Assembly: GCA_017619255.1 (NCBI GenBank)
Contig: JAFZSS010000191.1
Coordinates: 1-6,854 of the forward strand
DNA from: Muribaculaceae bacterium
GTDB lineage: Bacteria; Bacteroidota; Bacteroidia; Bacteroidales; Muribaculaceae
Direction: 5' to 3'
DNA: 6,854 nt
The notes under the pieces were generated by a model, which was not told where the DNA came from, searched no databases, and saw only the letters and a list, made by a program, of their open reading frames with translations. Positions 4,337 to 6,854 of this stretch are shown here, one piece after another. Every line of letters starts with the position of its first letter. Positions within the stretch are counted from its first letter, which is position 1. Both the position numbers and the translations under genes were made by a program.

Positions 4337-6854
4337 TCACTTGACGACAACCTTGCGTGAGACCATATCACCAGCAACTATGTAGATACCTTGAGGCAGC
4401 TCAAGTCCCACTTCGCCAGGAGTTAGAATGACAGCATGGCAATTTGCATCCAGGTCATAGACCTCAAGCACCTCGTTGCTGTAGTTCTCCACACGGATGC
4501 CTCCGTCAACAGGAACGGCATCCCATTGGCCGACCATCACATTTGAGGATCCTGACAGCAGATAATTGATTAAGGTCGTTGCATCAGTGATATCTATAAG
4601 ACCATCCTGATTCATGTCAGCAGCCTCACTATCAAAAGGCGAAGCAAAGCCGCTCAGCAGATAATTGATCAGTGTAGTCGCATCAGAGATATCGACAACT
4701 CCATCCATAGTCACATCACCCAATTTTACAAGCTTGGCTGTTACCGAGCCTTCTACATCAGCATATGCGCTCACAACACCTGTCGTAGCAGTAATGGAGC
4801 CATAGAAGTCGCCAACAGTGCCTGTGTCAGCGAGACGCACATAGAACACTTCGCCCGTCGGGTCAAGCGTGAGCGTGCGACTCCAGACATACTTGTTCAG
4901 ACTGAGTTCGAAGTTACCCTCAACACTCAGAGTAATCATATCAGTGTTGTCATCAGCGCTTACAGCACCCTGAACATAGGTCGACTCTCCATTTTGTTCA
5001 GCCTGGATCGCGTCAAGTGATGTGATGGAGATAGTTGCCATTGGTGTCTTGCTGGCGATTAAGTTGACAGTCACGCTCGCCTCGGTGCTGCCGATGGTCA
5101 GTGTGCCAGTAGCGTTGCCTGCAGTTGTAGAAGAATAAGTCACCGTCACAGTCGTACCATTGTTGGCGTTAGCGGCGCTGATGGTCGTTGGACTCACGCT
5201 GAAGCCCGTGCCACTCACGCTGACGCTCAAGGCTTTGGTCAGGTCACTGCCCTTGACTGTGATGGTCTTGCTCACGGATGTGCCCGTGGCGGCGATAGTG
5301 CCTACATTGACCGTCGAGCCGTTGGCGGGTGCAGTGATCTGCGGATTAGCAGTCTTGCTGGCCGTCAGGTTGACCGTCACGCTCGCCTCGGTGCTGCCGA
5401 TGGTCAGCGTGCCAGTAGCGTTGCCTGCAGTCGAGGAGGTGTAGGTCACCATCACAGTCGTACCATTGTTGGCGTTGACGGCGCTGATAGTTGAAGGAGT
5501 CACACTGAAGCCTGTGCCACTCACGCTGACACTCAGGGCTTTGGTCAGGTCACTGCCCTTGACTGTGATGGTCTTGCTCACCGATGTGCCCGTGGCAGCG
5601 ATGGTGCCAACATTGACCGTCGAGCCATTGGCAGGTGCTGTGATTTGAGGATTGGTCACAGGCGTGCTGTTGCTCGTGATGGCGATATCGTCAATGTTGA
5701 GTCGTGAGCCTGCAGTCTGGACAAATTTAAACCGCACATTGCCCGTCACATTCAAGTTATAGGAGTACTGCTGCCAGGTTGAATTAGGCGAGCATGTTGC
5801 CAAGTCTGTCCAAGTACTTCCGCTATTAGTGCTGTATTGCACTTTCATGGTAGGTGTAGCATCGCTGCCATATTTAGCAGCATAAAAAGTCACCTTGCTG
5901 GCACCACTTGTGACATCCTCGGTCATCTGGATATAGGAATCGGCATTCTTGCCAAAACGACAGCCAAGTAGGTCATTCCAATGGTCGTTCTCCTGGGCGA
6001 AGATGCCCGCATTGGAGAAATACCAAGTGAATGCCTTGCCCTGCACCGTCTTGTCGTTGTAGTTTTCATATCCGCTGCAGCCTTCCCATGTCTCGATGAT
6101 CACGGTGCTCCCACTGCCGTAGCTGGCAGTGAGGTTGACGGTGGATGTCACCTCGCTACTGCTGATGGTCAGCGTGCCAGTGGCATTGGTTGCAGTGCCG
6201 TTATAGGTCACCGTGACAGTCGTACCATTGTTAGCGTTAGTTGCAGTAATGCTTGTGGGAGTCACACTGAAACCCGAGCCGCTGACGCTCACGGTTAAAG
6301 CCTTAGTCAAATTGGTGCCCTTGACGGTGATGGACTTGGACACTCCACTACCTGTATTGGTTCCGACATTAATTGTTGAGCCGTTGGCGGGTGAGGTCAA
6401 CGCTGGTGTGGCTGTGCCGCCACTAGGCCATGTGAGACCCTGTTTATTTCCCCAGATATATTCCACTAATTCAGGATAATCGATGAAGGGGTTGCGATTA
6501 TTCTGCTTGTTATAGACAGCATTGTTACGGTTCGTTTCCAAGGTGCTCACAGGGTCATTGCGATGCCACTCAAGCAACTGATTGATGGCCCAAGTGGTCA
6601 AGCATTTGTAGGAGCTGGCAGTAAACACAGCACTACCCAAGCCACTGGTATACGAGCTAATGCGTGGCATATACCGCACAGCAAAGTAAAAATACATACG
6701 AGCGAAGTCACCCTTATACTCATCGGCCACCTCAAAGACAGTGCCGGAATAACCACTGAAAGTGCAAGCACCAAGCTTTCCTGTGCCATATACAGTACCA
6801 TTGGCACAGTTGCCCAACGGGTGATTGCCGCGCTTACTGTTCACCCAGCCATCG
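4337..6854 (-). CDS. Secreted modular endonuclease I family protein with Ig-like repeats, dockerin-like and T9SS-type C-terminal domains (5' end outside window)
   Basis: The frame is open to the right edge and ends at TGA (4339-4337); 838 complete codons are visible. Numbering here starts at the GTG at 6844-6842, which is an internal Val in the motif DGWVNSKRGNHPLG and not a start. Residues 1-135 are the C-terminal part of an endonuclease I domain (NucM/EndA/Vvn family), with RNDPV at 95-99 and NRNPFIDYPELVEYIWG at 116-132. N2 probably matches the metal-binding Asn of the family, while the catalytic His lies upstream, unseen. Then come an Ig-like repeat (146-241), a jelly-roll-like domain (247-393), two near-identical Ig-like repeats (398-601), a further beta domain (602-706), two dockerin-like calcium loops (708-766) and a C-terminal sorting-type domain (769-835). 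The protein is rich in Thr, Ser, Asn and Val, as in many secreted Bacteroidetes proteins. The likely role is an extracellular DNase or RNase used for nutrient scavenging or matrix degradation; the role is inference. The gene is convergent with ugd and ends at the shared terminator. Confidence 0.88.
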   Translation of the reverse strand, partial: DGWVNSKRGNHPLGNCANGTVYGTGKLGACTFSGYSGTVFEVADEYKGDFARMYFYFAVRYMPRISSYTSGLGSAVFTASSYKCLTTWAINQLLEWHRNDPVSTLETNRNNAVYNKQNNRNPFIDYPELVEYIWGNKQGLTWPSGGTATPALTSPANGSTINVGTNTGSGVSKSITVKGTNLTKALTVSVSGSGFSVTPTSITATNANNGTTVTVTYNGTATNATGTLTISSSEVTSTVNLTASYGSGSTVIIETWEGCSGYENYNDKTVQGKAFTWYFSNAGIFAQENDHWNDLLGCRFGKNADSYIQMTEDVTSGASKVTFYAAKYGSDATPTMKVQYSTNSGSTWTDLATCSPNSTWQQYSYNLNVTGNVRFKFVQTAGSRLNIDDIAITSNSTPVTNPQITAPANGSTVNVGTIAATGTSVSKTITVKGSDLTKALSVSVSGTGFSVTPSTISAVNANNGTTVMVTYTSSTAGNATGTLTIGSTEASVTVNLTASKTANPQITAPANGSTVNVGTIAATGTSVSKTITVKGSDLTKALSVSVSGTGFSVSPTTISAANANNGTTVTVTYSSTTAGNATGTLTIGSTEASVTVNLIASKTPMATISITSLDAIQAEQNGESTYVQGAVSADDNTDMITLSVEGNFELSLNKYVWSRTLTLDPTGEVFYVRLADTGTVGDFYGSITATTGVVSAYADVEGSVTAKLVKLGDVTMDGVVDISDATTLINYLLSGFASPFDSEAADMNQDGLIDITDATTLINYLLSGSSNVMVGQWDAVPVDGGIRVENYSNEVLEVYDLDANCHAVILTPGEVGLELPQGIYIVAGDMVSRKVVVK
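4340..4540 (-). other. Probable type IX secretion (Por-type) C-terminal sorting domain
   Basis: Residues 769-835 read GGIRVENYSNEVLEVYDLDA, then a short turn, then LPQGIYIVAGDMVSRKVVVK at the very C-terminus. A beta domain ending in L-x-x-G-I-Y-I-V and a terminal K-V-V-V-K is the T9SS type A sorting pattern. The usual NP-rich entry to the domain is weak here. If correct, the protein crosses the outer membrane by T9SS and is anchored or released at the surface. Confidence 0.7.
4547..4723 (-). other. Dockerin type I-like duplicated calcium-binding module
   Basis: Residues 708-766 contain two EF-hand-like loops. Loop 1 has D710, D714, D718 and D721, with Thr712 at position 3. Loop 2 has D743, N745, D747, D751 and D754, a complete D-x-N-x-D-G pattern. 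Each is followed by the identical helix DATTLINYLLSG. The near-symmetric 22-residue halves are the hallmark of type I dockerins. In Clostridia these bind cohesins in cellulosomes. In gut Bacteroidetes similar modules are common near C-termini and their partner is generally unknown. Confidence 0.85.
4727..5041 (-). other. Unassigned beta-rich domain before the dockerin
   Basis: Residues 602-706 (ATISITSLDAIQAEQNGE to VEGSVTAKLV) show alternating hydrophobic residues, including ITLSVEGNFELSLN and EVFYVRLADTGTVGDFYGSIT, consistent with another beta-sandwich. It differs from the A-C repeats and has fewer Thr/Asn runs. I do not recognise a named family. Confidence 0.5.
5042..5653 (-). repeat. Tandem pair of near-identical Ig-like repeats B and C (306-bp period)
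   Basis: Copy B (5653-5348, residues 398-499) and copy C (5347-5042, residues 500-601) are each exactly 102 codons and adjoin directly. By eye they share 94 of 102 residues, the differences clustering in GFSVTPSTISAV versus GFSVSPTTISAA and the following strand. The DNA is also highly similar, pointing to a recent duplication or ongoing gene conversion. Each unit starts NPQITAPANGSTVNVG and ends near VNLTASKT. Confidence 0.95.
5666..6106 (-). other. Jelly-roll-like (carbohydrate-binding-module-like) domain
   Basis: Residues 247-393 run from IIETWEGCSGYENYND to RLNIDDIAITSNS. The pattern of an opening glycine- and aromatic-rich strand, a mid segment YIQMTEDVTSGASKVTFYAAKYG (positions about 304-326), SGSTWTDLAT, and a closing strand with I-D-D-I-A-I is typical of secreted beta jelly-roll domains used for ligand binding or anchoring in Bacteroidetes. 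No specific family or ligand can be assigned from the sequence. Confidence 0.6.
6122..6409 (-). repeat. Ig-like repeat A, divergent copy
   Basis: Residues 146-241 (from TPALTSPANGST to STVNLTAS) follow the same pattern as the downstream pair: SPANGST-N-VGT, SITVKGTNLTKAL, SVSGSGFSVTPTSIT, NANNGTTVTVTY, NATGTLTISS. It is about 96 residues long, clearly homologous but more diverged, and separated from the other two copies by the jelly-roll-like domain. It probably acts as a beta-sandwich spacer or adhesive module. Confidence 0.85.
6440..6854 (-). other. Endonuclease I domain, C-terminal portion
   Basis: The visible part reads from DGWVNSKRGNHPLG through GKLGACTFSGYSGTVFEVAD and EYKGDFARMYFYFAVRY to WHRNDPVSTLETNRNNAVY and NRNPFIDYPELVEYIWG. 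These are the conserved blocks after the catalytic histidine in secreted bacterial endonuclease I proteins: the NxxRGN metal-site segment, the paired GDFAR helix, and the RND/NRNPFID closing helix. These non-specific nucleases use a beta-beta-alpha metal fold. The order and spacing look intact. The catalytic EH segment is beyond the edge, so activity cannot be confirmed. Confidence 0.85.

Noticed and set aside
5160..5648. Two + strand open frames (5160-5444 and 5466-5648) with similar hydrophobic sequences, resembling a small membrane protein family; a related one lies at 6213-6479
   Set aside because: They are antisense shadows of the Ig-like repeats. Their similarity comes from the underlying duplication, and the - strand frame has clear domain structure and is continuous.

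Overview
The window looks like chromosomal DNA of a gut or oral Bacteroidales (Prevotellaceae or Muribaculaceae would fit; the genus cannot be fixed from sequence alone). The reasons are a Bacteroidetes-type promoter (TTG, 20 nt, TAAATTTG), genes without Shine-Dalgarno sequences, a BY-kinase with a Gly-Tyr tail, and a modular secreted protein that seems to end in a type IX secretion sorting domain. It contains three real genes and the end of a fourth. No RNA gene, insertion sequence, CRISPR array or prophage trace was seen.

Layout. (1) 1-213, + strand: the last 70 codons of a myo-inositol-1-phosphate synthase, closed by a clear intrinsic terminator (250-283). (2) 284-457: an AT-rich leader with a good promoter (345-375). 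(3) 458-2902 and 2924-4243, + strand: an 814-residue polysaccharide co-polymerase/tyrosine autokinase (Wzc-like) followed 21 nt later by UDP-glucose 6-dehydrogenase. (4) 4273-4317: a perfect 20-bp inverted repeat between convergent genes, probably a bidirectional terminator. (5) 6854-4337, - strand: a large secreted multidomain protein cut by the window's right edge. Its parts are the C-terminal part of an endonuclease I domain, an Ig-like repeat, a jelly-roll-like domain, two near-identical Ig-like repeats, another beta domain, a dockerin-like pair of calcium loops, and a T9SS-type C-terminal domain.

How the genes work together. The kinase and the dehydrogenase appear to form a complete two-gene transcription unit bounded by its own promoter and terminator. 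The kinase would control chain length and export of a surface polysaccharide, while the dehydrogenase supplies UDP-glucuronate. In other bacteria BY-kinases phosphorylate UDP-sugar dehydrogenases, so the pair may be a kinase-substrate module; that is inference. The inositol gene is insulated by its terminator. The nuclease is convergent and has no evident functional link to the others.

The main points of interest are the modular nuclease, the 306-bp tandem duplication inside it, the Gly-Tyr tail of the kinase, and the compact kinase-dehydrogenase unit. I found no convincing wholly novel system.
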